The translations under genes were made by a program, and so were the position numbers. A stretch of DNA of 64,000 bases from Pseudomonadota bacterium (GTDB lineage Bacteria > Pseudomonadota > Gammaproteobacteria > Burkholderiales > Burkholderiaceae_C): the NCBI GenBank assembly GCA_020161065.1, contig JAIUPH010000028.1, positions 248,001-312,000 on the forward strand. Reading direction: 5' to 3'. The notes under the pieces were generated by a model. That model was given only the letters and a program-made list of their open reading frames with translations, was not told the origin of the DNA and did not search any database. Positions 1 through 8,630 of this stretch are shown one piece after another (position 1 is the first letter of the stretch; every line of letters begins with the position of its first letter).

Positions 1-261
1 ACCTATGGATTCGCCGCGGTGCCCGCGTTGGTGTCGGGATCCGAACTCGTTGCAACCATTCACTCGCGCCTGGCCCATCGATTCGCCGGCATGCTTCCGC
101 TCGCCATCCGCAAGCCGCCGATATCGATCGAACCGATGCAGCAAGCGATGCAGTGGCACAGGCACCGCACGAAGGATCCGGGCCTGGCCTGGTTGCGCGA
201 CACGCTGCGGCGGGCCGTCCGGCGCATGGACGGCGAAGACGCTGAAAGCCAAGGCGGCTGA
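1..261 (+). CDS. LysR-family transcriptional regulator, C-terminal fragment
   Basis: The reading frame is open from base 1 and stops at 259-261, so only the last 86 residues are present. They look like the end of a LysR effector-binding domain: a run ending in AAVPAL, then LVATIHSRLA, then the closing MQWHRHRTKDPGLAWLR pattern, in which a Trp-His-x-Arg stretch precedes a terminal Asp-Pro and a Trp-Leu-Arg helix. The DNA-binding half lies upstream of the window. The gene converges on the alkylsulfatase and could control the minus-strand block, but that is inference from position. Confidence 0.8.
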   Translation, partial: TYGFAAVPALVSGSELVATIHSRLAHRFAGMLPLAIRKPPISIEPMQQAMQWHRHRTKDPGLAWLRDTLRRAVRRMDGEDAESQGG

Positions 262-350
262 CCGCGTCCGTCGCTCGACCGGAGGCGGCGCCGGCGCCGA
301 TGACTGGCTCGGTCATGGCCGCCATTCGTCGAGCGAGACGATCAGCCGGA

Positions 351-2357
351 TCAGGGCGTGACGATGTTGAAGCTTGGCGTGAAGGTCGCCAGCATGCCCA
401 GCAGTTCGCCCAGTTTCCTGCCGTCGCCGTCGAGTTGGATGTCGCCCTGCTGAACGGCCTTCTGGAAGTCGAGTTGGCGCAGGCTGATGCGGTCGAGCGT
501 GGCCTTGCTCATGCTCACCGTCAGGTCGGCCTTCGGGTGGCGCGCGTCCTCGCGGTTCGTCAGCACGCCGTTGCGCAGCGTCAGCGCGAAAGGCTTGTTC
601 AGGTCGGTGAAGACCCAGTTCAGCGTCATGTCGCGGCCCTGCGCCTTGTCGACGTCCAGCCGCACGGCCATGAAGTCGAAGAACATCGCCGGCGTCAGCG
701 CGCGCACCATGTCCGGCGAGACGGTCGACGGCTTGTACGCCGGCACGCCGTTGCGCAATTCGAAGGCGCCTGACAGGTACATGTTGCGCCACAGCGCGTT
801 CTCGCTCTGGTAGCCGAGTTGCTCCAGCGCTTCGGCCTGGGCCTCGCGCGCGGCCTGGTTCTCGGGCTCGGCGAACACCAGGTGGTTGCCCAGTTGCGCC
901 GCCCAGCGGTAGTCGCCCTGGTCGATCGCCGCGCGTACCAGCTTCAGCACGTTGGCGCCGCCGCCCAGCGCCTGCACGTGGCGCTTGGCGGTTTCCACCG
1001 GCGGCCAGGGGTTCAGGTTGGCCGGGTTGCCGTCGTACGCGCCGATGTAGCGCTGGTACACCGCGCGCGAGTTGTGGCTGAGCGAGCCGTAGTAGCCGCG
1101 CGTGTACCACTTGGCTTCCAGGTTGCCGGGCAGCCTGGGCATCGCCTCGGCGATCTCGTATGGCGTCAGCCCCTTGTTCAGCAGGTGCAGCGTGCGGTCG
1201 TTCAGGAAGGCGTACATGTCGCGCTGGTCGGCCAGCATCGTGCGCACGCGCTCGCCGCCCCAGGTGGGCCAGTTGTGCGGCGAGAACATCACGTCGGTCT
1301 TGTCGCCATAACGCGCCAACGCCTCGTCCAGGTACTGCGACCAGGCCTTGGCGTCGCGCACCGGCGCGCCGCGCGGCGTGAGGATGTTGTGCATCATCTG
1401 CGTGGCGTTCTCGGCCGGGCAGAAGGCACGCAATTGCGGCAGGTACAAGTGCATCTCGGCCGGCGCCTCGGTGCCGGGGGTGAGCTGGAACTCGATGTCG
1501 ATGCCGTCGATGCGGTGCGTCTCGTAGCGCTGCGAAATCAGCTGCGTCGGCGCGATCAGCGTGATGCTGCCGTCCACGGGGCCGCCCTTGCCCATGCCGG
1601 CGTCGACCTGGCCCTGGCCGCCCCGGGGCATCGCGCCGCCGATCTGGTACTTGACGCGCCGGTTCATCGCGTTGCCGGCGAACACGTTCTCGCTGATCGC
1701 CTCCTGCATGAAGCCGGCCGGCGCCACGATCGCCACCTTGCCGGCCTTCACGTCGGCCTCGTCGACCAGGCCGCGCACGCCGCCGAAGTGGTCGGCGTGC
1801 GTGTGGGTGTAGACCACCGCGACCACCGGCTTGCGCGGCCGGTGGCGGTAGTACAGCTCGAGCGCGGCGCGGGCGGTCTCGGTCACCGTCATCGCGTCGA
1901 TGACGATCAGGCCGCTGTCGCCCTCGACGATCGTCATGTTCGAGATGTCGATGCCGCGCACCTGGTACAGCCGGTCGGTGACCTTGAACAGCCCCGGCAC
2001 CGCGTTGAGCTGCGCCACGCGCCACAGGCTGGGGTTGACGGTGTCGGGGCTCTTGTCGGCCTGCAGGAAGGCGTAGTCAGCGGTGTCCCACACGGCGTGG
2101 CCGTCGGCGCCGCTGACCTTGCCGCTGAACGGCGCCACCAGGCCGCGTTGCACGGCCTCGTAGTCGGCGCGGTCGGTGAACGGCAGTTGCGTCAGCACGG
2201 CGGCGTTCTTGGCCACCGTCTGCGCGCTGGCGGGCTTGGCGCCGGGCACGTCGGCGGCGCCGGCCGGCAGGCTGCCGGCCAGCGCGAGCGCGGCGACGCC
2301 GAAGGCGCGCCAGCGCACACACGGCTTCGAGGGAACGGGGTTGGGCGTCGGTGCCAC
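351..2357 (-). CDS. Alkylsulfatase, metallo-beta-lactamase fold (SdsA1/BDS1 family)
   Basis: Predicted secreted linear alkylsulfatase that hydrolyses sulfate esters such as alkyl sulfates, using a binuclear zinc centre. The metal motif THTHADHFGG lies near residues 184-193. A middle alpha-helical dimerisation part and a C-terminal SCP2-like domain (after about residue 530) follow, as in SdsA1; the 668-residue length fits that family. I chose the GTG at 2357 over the ATG at 2453 because AGGAG lies 7 nt upstream and the protein then begins with a signal-peptide-like segment (basic WR, then AFGVAALALAGSLPAGAA). It is the last gene of the minus-strand block, 108 bp after the thiolase. A CTARCC-N5-GGCTAG palindrome overlaps that gap. 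Substrate is not determined. Confidence 0.88.
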   Translation of the reverse strand: MAPTPNPVPSKPCVRWRAFGVAALALAGSLPAGAADVPGAKPASAQTVAKNAAVLTQLPFTDRADYEAVQRGLVAPFSGKVSGADGHAVWDTADYAFLQADKSPDTVNPSLWRVAQLNAVPGLFKVTDRLYQVRGIDISNMTIVEGDSGLIVIDAMTVTETARAALELYYRHRPRKPVVAVVYTHTHADHFGGVRGLVDEADVKAGKVAIVAPAGFMQEAISENVFAGNAMNRRVKYQIGGAMPRGGQGQVDAGMGKGGPVDGSITLIAPTQLISQRYETHRIDGIDIEFQLTPGTEAPAEMHLYLPQLRAFCPAENATQMMHNILTPRGAPVRDAKAWSQYLDEALARYGDKTDVMFSPHNWPTWGGERVRTMLADQRDMYAFLNDRTLHLLNKGLTPYEIAEAMPRLPGNLEAKWYTRGYYGSLSHNSRAVYQRYIGAYDGNPANLNPWPPVETAKRHVQALGGGANVLKLVRAAIDQGDYRWAAQLGNHLVFAEPENQAAREAQAEALEQLGYQSENALWRNMYLSGAFELRNGVPAYKPSTVSPDMVRALTPAMFFDFMAVRLDVDKAQGRDMTLNWVFTDLNKPFALTLRNGVLTNREDARHPKADLTVSMSKATLDRISLRQLDFQKAVQQGDIQLDGDGRKLGELLGMLATFTPSFNIVTP

Positions 2358-2452
2358 GGCATGTCTCCTGAGAAGGCGGGTGGGCCAAAAGGGGCGGTCG
2401 TTGCCGCCCTCGGCGAGGTCACCCATCTTCAGCGCGCCGGCGCCGCGCCGCA

Positions 2453-2469
2453 CTAACCCGATTGGCTAG
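2453..2469. promoter_or_regulatory. Candidate operator palindrome, CTAACC-N5-GGCTAG
   Basis: Six-base arms with one mismatch around a 5-nt spacer. The site overlaps the stop codon of the thiolase and lies about 95 bp upstream of the alkylsulfatase start. Over 19 bases centred on it, 15 match the site at 11106-11122 upstream of the block's first gene. The shared arrangement suggests one regulator acting at both ends; no footprint is implied. Confidence 0.4.
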
Positions 2470-3653
2470 CCTCGGCCGTACAGCGTGACGACGCAGGCGC
2501 CGCCCAGGCCCAGGTTGTGCTGCAGCGCGAGCTGCACGCCGTCGACCTGGCGCTTGTCGGCGTTGCCGCGCAGCTGCTGGGTCAGCTCGAAGCACTGCGC
2601 CAGCCCGGTGGCACCGAGCGGATGGCCTTTGCTCAACAGTCCGCCCGAGGGGTTGGTGACGACGCGGCCGCCGTAGGTGTTGTCGCCGTCGGCGACGAAC
2701 TTCTCGGCGCCGCCTTCGGGGCAGAAGCCCAGCGCCTCGTAGCTGAGCGCCTCGTTGTGCGCGAAGCAGTCGTGCAGCTCGGCGACGCGGATGTCCTCGG
2801 GGCCGACGCCGGCCTGCTCGTAGACCTGGCGCGCCGCGGCCTGCGCCATGTGGAAGCCGGCATAGGCGATCAGCGACGGCGGGTCGAACGAATCCGCCGG
2901 ATCGGTGGTCATCGCCTGCGCCAGGATGCGCACGTCGCTGCGCAGGCCGTGCTTCTTGGCGAAGGCCTCGCTGCAGACGATGGCCGCCGCTGCGCCGCAG
3001 GTCGGCGGGCAGGCCATCAGCCGCGTCATCACGCCGGGCCACATGGGCTTGTCGTTCAGCACGTCTTCGGTGCTGACGACGTTCTTGAACAGCGCCAGCG
3101 GGTTGTTGGCGGCATGGCGGCTGGCCTTGGCGCGGATGGCGGCAAAGGTCTCCAGCCGCGTGCCGTACTTGCGCATGTGCTCGCGCCCGGCGCCGCCGAA
3201 GGTGCGCAGCGCCTGCGGCAGGTCGGGCACGTCGGCGGTGAGTTCGTGCATCACGTGGACGAAGCGCGCGCGCGTGCGCGGCCGGTCGTCCCAGTGCGAC
3301 TTCAGCGCGCCGGCCTGCATCTGCTCGAAGCCCAGCGCCAGCACGCAGTCGGCCATGCCGCTGGCGACCGCCTGGCGCGCCAGGTACAGCGCGGTCGACC
3401 CGGTCGAGCAGTTGTTGTTGACGTTGACGATGGGAATGCCGCTCAGGCCCACCTCGTACAGCGCCGTCTGGCCGCAGGTGGAGTCGCCGTAGACGTAGCC
3501 GGCGTAGGCCTGCTGCACCCGGTCGTAGCCGATGCCGGCGTCCTGCAGCGCCTGGCGCGCGGCGGCGGCGCCCATCTCGGTGTAGCTGGGGCTGGCGCCG
3601 GGCTTGCTGAAGGGGATCATGCCGACGCCGGCGACGATGACTTTCTCGGTCAT
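2466..3653 (-). CDS. SCP2-type thiolase / lipid-transfer acetyl-CoA acyltransferase
   Basis: 395-residue thiolase of the sterol-carrier-protein-X class, expected to cleave 3-ketoacyl-CoA with CoA in the last step of a beta-oxidation cycle. The active-site Cys is in NNNCSTGS near residue 85, the catalytic His in the LHDCFAHNEA segment, and the glycine-rich closing motif SGGLLSKGHPLGATG is intact, so all family residues are present. I take ATG at 3653 (MTEKVIVAG) because the longer frame adds low-complexity sequence without thiolase character. The gene lies 55 bp downstream of the acyl-CoA dehydrogenase, which would supply an earlier step. Unlike the second thiolase of the block it has no DUF35 partner next to it. 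Confidence 0.9.
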   Translation of the reverse strand: MTEKVIVAGVGMIPFSKPGASPSYTEMGAAAARQALQDAGIGYDRVQQAYAGYVYGDSTCGQTALYEVGLSGIPIVNVNNNCSTGSTALYLARQAVASGMADCVLALGFEQMQAGALKSHWDDRPRTRARFVHVMHELTADVPDLPQALRTFGGAGREHMRKYGTRLETFAAIRAKASRHAANNPLALFKNVVSTEDVLNDKPMWPGVMTRLMACPPTCGAAAAIVCSEAFAKKHGLRSDVRILAQAMTTDPADSFDPPSLIAYAGFHMAQAAARQVYEQAGVGPEDIRVAELHDCFAHNEALSYEALGFCPEGGAEKFVADGDNTYGGRVVTNPSGGLLSKGHPLGATGLAQCFELTQQLRGNADKRQVDGVQLALQHNLGLGGACVVTLYGRG

Positions 3654-3708
3654 GGGAGTGCTTTCTCGAAAGGCGGCTGGCGCCGCAAAGGGAATGGGTC
3701 GCGCGCGT

Positions 3709-4848
3709 TCAGAGCTGGCGCGCGATGAGGTCGCGCAGCACCTCGCTGGCGCCGCCGGCGACGCGGCTGACGCGGTAGTCGACGAAGGCGCGTGCAATCG
3801 GATACTCCAGCATGTAGCCGTAGCCGCCGTGCAGCTGCACCATGTCGTCGAGGTGCTTCCACAGCGTCTCGGTGGCGAACAGCTTGGCGATGGCCGCTTC
3901 CTGCACGCTCAGGCGCCGGCGCAGGTGCTCGCCGATGTAGTAATCGACCATGGTGCGCACCGCCACCGCGCCGGCCTTGGCGTCGGCCAACTTGAACTTG
4001 CTGTTCTGGAAGTCCCACACCGTCTGGCCGAAGGCCTTGCGCTCCTTCACGTATTGCAGCGTGAGGTCGAGCGCGCGCTCCAGTGCCACGGCGGCGTAGA
4101 TGGCGATCAGCAGCCGCTCCTGCGCCAGCTCCTGCATCAGGTACTTGAAGCCCATGTTCTCTTCGCCGAGCAGGTTGCCGACCGGCACGCGCACGTCGTC
4201 GAAGAACAGCTCGGAGGTGTCGGCCGCCGGCTGGCCCACCTTGTGAAGCTTGCGCCCGCGGCGAAAGCCCGCGCGGTCGGCCTCGACGACGATGAGGCTC
4301 ACGCCCTTGGCGCCGGCGGCGGGGTCGGTCTTGCACGCCAGCATCACGAGGTCGGCGCTCTGGCCGTTGCTGATGAAGGTCTTGGCGCCGTTGATCACGT
4401 ACTCGTTGCCGTCACGCACGGCGCTCGTGCGCATCGCCTTCAGGTCGGAGCCGCCGCCGGGCTCGGTCATCGCCACCGCCAGGATCTTCTCGCCGGCGCA
4501 GAGGGCGGGCAGCCAGCGGCGCTTCTGCTCCTCGGTGCCCAGGCGGTTGAAGTACGGCGCGATGATGTCGCTGTGCAGCGAGAAGCCGGCGCCCGAGACG
4601 CCGGCGCGGTGCATCTCCTCCATCACCACCGCGGCGTGGCCGAAGTCGCCGCCGCCGCCGCCGTACTCGGCCGGCAGCGCCACGCACAGCAGGCCTTCGC
4701 GGCCCATCTTCAGCCAGGTCTCGCGGTCGGTGCGGCCGGCGCGGTCCCATTCGGCCTGGCGCGGCACGCATTCGCGTTCGAAAAATCGGCGCGCGCTCTC
4801 GCGCAGCATTTCGTGGTCTTCGCGGAAGACGGTGCGGACGATGTCCAT
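3709..4848 (-). CDS. Acyl-CoA dehydrogenase
   Basis: 379-residue FAD flavoprotein that introduces a trans-2 double bond into an acyl-CoA. The N-terminal helical domain begins DIVRTVFREDHEMLRES. The FAD-binding AMTEPGGGSDL motif (near residue 130) and the TFISNG segment follow, then the C-terminal helical domain with RKAFGQTVWDFQN and LHGGYGYMLEYPIAR. The ATG at 4848 has GGAG about 9 nt upstream. It sits between a Bug receptor (32 bp) and the SCP2 thiolase (55 bp). The end of the protein reads AGGASEVLR where many members have YEGT, so the catalytic Glu is probably elsewhere. Substrate chain type is unknown. Confidence 0.9.
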   Translation of the reverse strand: MDIVRTVFREDHEMLRESARRFFERECVPRQAEWDRAGRTDRETWLKMGREGLLCVALPAEYGGGGGDFGHAAVVMEEMHRAGVSGAGFSLHSDIIAPYFNRLGTEEQKRRWLPALCAGEKILAVAMTEPGGGSDLKAMRTSAVRDGNEYVINGAKTFISNGQSADLVMLACKTDPAAGAKGVSLIVVEADRAGFRRGRKLHKVGQPAADTSELFFDDVRVPVGNLLGEENMGFKYLMQELAQERLLIAIYAAVALERALDLTLQYVKERKAFGQTVWDFQNSKFKLADAKAGAVAVRTMVDYYIGEHLRRRLSVQEAAIAKLFATETLWKHLDDMVQLHGGYGYMLEYPIARAFVDYRVSRVAGGASEVLRDLIARQL

Positions 4849-4880
4849 GTCGATGTGCTCCCAACGGCGGCGCTGCCGCC

Positions 4881-5882
4881 TCAATCCATCTTCACGCCGG
4901 AGACCTTCACCAGCTTGGCGATCAGCGGCATGCTGTCGTCGAAGGCCTTGCGCGCGGCGGCGCCGCTGTCGCCCACGCCGCGCAGGCCGTAGACCTGGAA
5001 GCGCGCCTTCATCGCCGTCGATGCGACGGCGTCGCGCGCCGCCTTCTCCAGCGTCGCCAGCAGCGGCGCGGGCACGGCGGCCGGCGCCATCAGCAGGATG
5101 CCGCCGATGACGCGGAACTCGTCGTCGGGGAAGCCCGATTCGGCGAAGGTCGGCACCTCGGGCAGTTGCGCGAAGCGCTTCGGCCCGGTGACGGCCAGCG
5201 CGCGCAGCTTGCCGGCGGCGATCTGCGGCGCCAGCGTGCCCGCGGTGCCCAGTGCCCAGGGGATCTGGCCGCCGATCAGGTCCTGGATCATCGGCGCCTC
5301 GCCCTTGTAGGGCACGTGCGTCATGTCGAGCTGGCGCGATTCGCTGAGGTAGGCGCTCATCAGGTGGCCGCCCGAGCCCATGCCGTACGAGCCGTAGCTG
5401 AGCTTGCCGCGGCGCGCCTGCGCCCAGGCGACGAATTCCTTCAACGTCCTGGCCGGCACGTCCTTGTTCACCGCGAACACGAGGTCGGCCTCGCAGATCT
5501 GGGTGATGAAGGCGAAGTCGCGCGTCGTCTCGTAGGCCATCTTCGAGAACATGTGCGGCGTGTAGGCCACCGGCGTGGTGTGCGTCAGCAGCAGCGTGCT
5601 GCCGTCGGGCGCGGCGCGCGCCACGGTCTGCGCGGCCAGCATGCCCGAGGCGCCGGGCCGGTTGTCGACGATCACCGTCTGCCCAAGCGCCTTGCCCAGC
5701 TGCTCGGCCATCGCGCGGCCGATGGCATCCACCGCGCCGCCCGGCGGCGCCGGCAGCACCAGCGTGATGGGCTTGGCCGGCAGCGGCTGCGCGTGCAGCG
5801 CGGCGGCCGGGCACAGCAGCGCGGCGGCCAGCAGCAGCCGGCGCTGCAGCACGGCGGGTGGGAACGGGGGCGTCAGGGGCAT
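4881..5882 (-). CDS. Bug-family (TctC-like) periplasmic substrate-binding protein
   Basis: 333 residues with a cleavable-type signal peptide (QRRLLLAAALLCPAAALHAQ) and the Bug signature: KPITLVLPAPPGGAVDAIGR near the mature N-terminus, VVDNRPGASG-type ligand loop (here IVDNRPGASG), then LDMTHVPYKG and LRALAVTGPKR. These receptors bind carboxylates in the periplasm. There is no TctA or TctB membrane gene in the window, so this is an orphan receptor that would borrow a transporter or act as a sensor. It lies 22 bp after the acyl-CoA ligase, which suggests that both handle the same acid. Signal and start agree with a GGAG site about 9 nt upstream of ATG 5882. Confidence 0.9.
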   Translation of the reverse strand: MPLTPPFPPAVLQRRLLLAAALLCPAAALHAQPLPAKPITLVLPAPPGGAVDAIGRAMAEQLGKALGQTVIVDNRPGASGMLAAQTVARAAPDGSTLLLTHTTPVAYTPHMFSKMAYETTRDFAFITQICEADLVFAVNKDVPARTLKEFVAWAQARRGKLSYGSYGMGSGGHLMSAYLSESRQLDMTHVPYKGEAPMIQDLIGGQIPWALGTAGTLAPQIAAGKLRALAVTGPKRFAQLPEVPTFAESGFPDDEFRVIGGILLMAPAAVPAPLLATLEKAARDAVASTAMKARFQVYGLRGVGDSGAAARKAFDDSMPLIAKLVKVSGVKMD

Positions 5883-5904
5883 GCGCGGGTCTCCGGGTCG
5901 GGGT

Positions 5905-7488
5905 TCAGGCCGCGGCCCTGGCGGCGTAGCGCTCGCGCAAGGCCTTCTTGTAGAGCTTGCCGGTGGGCAGCCTCGGCATGCGGTCGATGAAGTCGACCGA
6001 CTTCGGCAGCATGTAGCGCGCCACCTTGCCGCGCAGGAAATCGACGATGGCGGCCGCCAGCTCGGGCGACGGCAGCACGCCGTCGGCCGGCTCGACGATG
6101 GCTTTCACCGCCTCGCCCATCTCGTCGTCGGGCACGCCGATGACGGCGACGTCGGCGACGGCGGGGTGCAGCGCCAGCGCGTTCTCGACGGCCTGCGGAT
6201 AGATGTTGACGCCGCCCGAGATGATCATGAACGACGCGCGGTCGGTGAGGTACAGGAAGCCGTCGGCGTCGACGTGGCCGATGTCGCCGATGGTCGTCCA
6301 GTTCGGGTGCTGCGGGTGCTGGGCGGCGCGCGTCTTGGCCTCGTCCTTGTGGTAGTGGAAGGGCAGCGCGTCGCGCTCGAAGTAGATCAGCCCGTCCTGC
6401 CCGGCCGGCAGCTCGGCGCCCGATTCGTCGCAGATGCGCAGCGTGCCCAGCAGCGCGCGGCCCACCGAGCCGGGGCGTTGCAGCGCCTCGGCGCTGTCGA
6501 TCACGGTGATGCCGTTGGCCTCGCTGCCGCCGTAGTACTCGCCGACGATCGGGCCCCACCAGTCGATCATGCGGCGCTTGACCTCGGGCGGGCACGGCGC
6601 GGCGGCATGGATCGCGGCGCGGTGGCTGCCGAGGTCGAAGCCGTGGCGCTGCTGCTCGTCGAGCTTGAGCAGCCGGATGAACATGGTCGGCACCCACTGG
6701 CTGTGCGTGACGCGCCAGCGCTCGATGGCCGCCAGCGCGGCCAGCGGCTCGAAGCGGCGCATGAACACCGTGGTGCCGCCGAGCACGTGCACGTTGGTGG
6801 CGTAGCTCATCGGCGCGGCGTGGTACAGCGGCGCGGTCGACAGGTAGACCGTGTCGCCGTCGAAGCCGAAGCGGCGCGGCATCAGCACGCGCAGCGCGTG
6901 CGCCGCGGCGTCGTCGGGCGGCACCGCGGCCAGCGCGCGCACCACGCCCTTGGGCTGGCCGGTGGTGCCCGAGCTGTAGAACATCAGGCCGCCGAGCCAT
7001 TCCTCGTCCAGCGGCGTGGGCGCGAAGGCGGCCACCGCGTCTTCGTAGGGTTCCCAGCCGTCGATGGCGCTGTCGACCGCGCCGTCCACCGCGCTGTCGA
7101 CCATCAACCGGCGCTCGACCGCCGGCATCAGCGCCGTCAGCGGGCCGGCCAGCTCGGCCATCGCGCGCGACGAGACGACCACGCGCGCGTCGCTGTCGTT
7201 CACGATGTAGGCGGCCTCGGCCGGCGTGAGGTAGCGGTTCACCGTCACCAGCAGCAGGCCCGAGCGCAGCGCCGCCCAGGCCACCTCGAAGCAGCGCAGG
7301 TGGTTTTCCATCACCATCGCGAAGCGGTCGCCGCGGCGCAGGCCTTGCGCGTGCAGCAGCCGCGACAGGCGGTTGGAGCGTTCGTCGAGTTCGCGGTAGC
7401 TGATCGCCAGGCCGGTCTCGGCCTCGATGACCGCGGGCTTGTCGGGCTGCAGGGCGGCAAAGCCGCGCAAGGTGGTGGGCTGCTTCAT
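5905..7488 (-). CDS. AMP-dependent acyl-CoA synthetase/ligase
   Basis: 527-residue adenylate-forming ligase, expected to activate a carboxylic acid to its CoA thioester with ATP. Visible motifs in order: P-loop FYSSGTTGQPKG (near residue 180), YYGGSEANG (A5), GDIGHVDADGFLYLTDR (A7/A8) and the C-terminal Lys region PTGKLYKKAL (A10). The ATG at 7488 overlaps the preceding thiolase stop in ATGA, which points to translational coupling. Residues about 128-145 hold a short Val-Asp-Ser/Gly-Ala repeat, reflected in a 24-bp near-repeat in the DNA, unlike the rest of the enzyme. The substrate cannot be read from sequence; the Bug receptor and thiolase neighbours suggest a non-central acid. Confidence 0.9.
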   Translation of the reverse strand: MKQPTTLRGFAALQPDKPAVIEAETGLAISYRELDERSNRLSRLLHAQGLRRGDRFAMVMENHLRCFEVAWAALRSGLLLVTVNRYLTPAEAAYIVNDSDARVVVSSRAMAELAGPLTALMPAVERRLMVDSAVDGAVDSAIDGWEPYEDAVAAFAPTPLDEEWLGGLMFYSSGTTGQPKGVVRALAAVPPDDAAAHALRVLMPRRFGFDGDTVYLSTAPLYHAAPMSYATNVHVLGGTTVFMRRFEPLAALAAIERWRVTHSQWVPTMFIRLLKLDEQQRHGFDLGSHRAAIHAAAPCPPEVKRRMIDWWGPIVGEYYGGSEANGITVIDSAEALQRPGSVGRALLGTLRICDESGAELPAGQDGLIYFERDALPFHYHKDEAKTRAAQHPQHPNWTTIGDIGHVDADGFLYLTDRASFMIISGGVNIYPQAVENALALHPAVADVAVIGVPDDEMGEAVKAIVEPADGVLPSPELAAAIVDFLRGKVARYMLPKSVDFIDRMPRLPTGKLYKKALRERYAARAAA

Positions 7489-8630
7489 GGTTGCTGATTC
7501 GACAGGATCAGCGTCGCCGCCGCAATGAAATAACCACCCACGCCCTGGACCAGGCTGGTGCGCACGCCGTCGACCTGGCGGAAAGCCTCGCCGCGCAACT
7601 GGCGCACCGCTTCGAGGATGGCGAACATGCCGTACATGCCGGTGTGCGTGTACAGGATGCCGCCGCCGCTGGTGTTCAGCGGCAGCCGGCCGCCGGGGCG
7701 CGTGTGGCCTTCGGCGATGAAGGCGCCGGCCTCGCCGCGGCCGACGAAGCCCAGGTCCTCCAGCCCGTACAGCGGCAGGTGGGCGAAGGCGTCGTAGATC
7801 ATCAGGTGGTCGATGTCGGCCTGCTTCAGGCCGCTTTCGGCAAAGGCGTCGCGGCTGGACAGCCGGAAGGCCTTGGACGACGCCATGTCGTGCATCTGCG
7901 AGACCAGCGGGCTGTCGCAAGCCTCGCCGGCGCCCAGCAGGTAGACCGGCCGCCGCGCGTTGCGCAGGTCGCGCGCGCGCTCGGCGCTGGTCAGCACCAG
8001 CGCGCCGCCGCCGTCGGTGACGACGCAGCACATCAGCTTGCGGAACGGGTAGGCGATCATCGGCGAGGCCAGCACCTCGTCGGCCGTCAGCCGGCGGCCG
8101 CGGCTGGCGCGCGGGTTGCCCTCGGCCCAATGGCTTTGCGCGACGACCGCCTCGGCCAGGTCGCGCTCGGTGTGGCCGCTGTCCTTCAGGTAGCGCATCA
8201 CCGGCAGCGTGAACAGCGTGGGCGGCGCCAGCACGCCATAGGGCGTTTCGAACTGGCCCTTCATCGACTGCGGCGCCACCGTGCGCGGCGACGCGCCCAC
8301 GCGCGAGCGGCCCGACTGGCCGTGCAGCACCAGCACGGTGGAACACAACCCCGCCTGGATGGCCGCCGCCGCGTGGCGCACGTGGACCAGGAACGAGCAG
8401 CCACCGACCGAGGTGCCGTCGTACCAGCGCGGCGTGACGCCGAGGTAATGCGCCACGTCGATCGGCGAATCGACCGCGCTGGTGATGCCGTCGACATCGG
8501 CCATCGCGAGCCCGGCATCGGCCAGCGCGCGCTGCGCGGCGTCGAGCCGCAGGTCCATTTCCGACAGCTGCGGCAGCGCGCCGAGTTCGGTCTCGGCGGC
8601 ACCGGCAATCGCAATCGGCGCGCGGCTCAT
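7485..8630 (-). CDS. Thiolase-like protein paired with a DUF35 OB-fold protein
   Basis: 381 residues of thiolase fold, of the subgroup encoded next to DUF35 proteins. The usual active-site Cys region reads VGGCSFLVHVRHAAAAI, and the HPxG-type loop is replaced by GGGILYTHTGMYGM; the segment equivalent to DCFAHNE is YDAFAHLPLYGLEDLGF. Known relatives (mycobacterial Ltp2 with the DUF35 protein ChsH2) catalyse a retro-aldol cleavage of acyl-CoA rather than thiolysis, so either activity is possible. Both ends overlap neighbours by ATGA (DUF35 gene upstream, ligase downstream), consistent with a stoichiometric complex with the DUF35 protein. Start ATG 8630 is fixed by that overlap. Confidence 0.85.
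   Translation of the reverse strand: MSRAPIAIAGAAETELGALPQLSEMDLRLDAAQRALADAGLAMADVDGITSAVDSPIDVAHYLGVTPRWYDGTSVGGCSFLVHVRHAAAAIQAGLCSTVLVLHGQSGRSRVGASPRTVAPQSMKGQFETPYGVLAPPTLFTLPVMRYLKDSGHTERDLAEAVVAQSHWAEGNPRASRGRRLTADEVLASPMIAYPFRKLMCCVVTDGGGALVLTSAERARDLRNARRPVYLLGAGEACDSPLVSQMHDMASSKAFRLSSRDAFAESGLKQADIDHLMIYDAFAHLPLYGLEDLGFVGRGEAGAFIAEGHTRPGGRLPLNTSGGGILYTHTGMYGMFAILEAVRQLRGEAFRQVDGVRTSLVQGVGGYFIAAATLILSNQQP

Noticed and set aside
819-2456. 545-codon open frame on the plus strand opposite the alkylsulfatase
   Set aside because: Antisense shadow of a well-supported gene; composition is Val/Arg/His/Gly-rich with no domain. Similar long antisense frames across the window (for example opposite the LuxR regulator and ppiD) were left out for the same reason.
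2419-3042. Minus-strand frame overlapping the SCP2 thiolase
   Set aside because: Arg/Gly-rich other-frame reading of the same DNA; the thiolase frame has all catalytic motifs.
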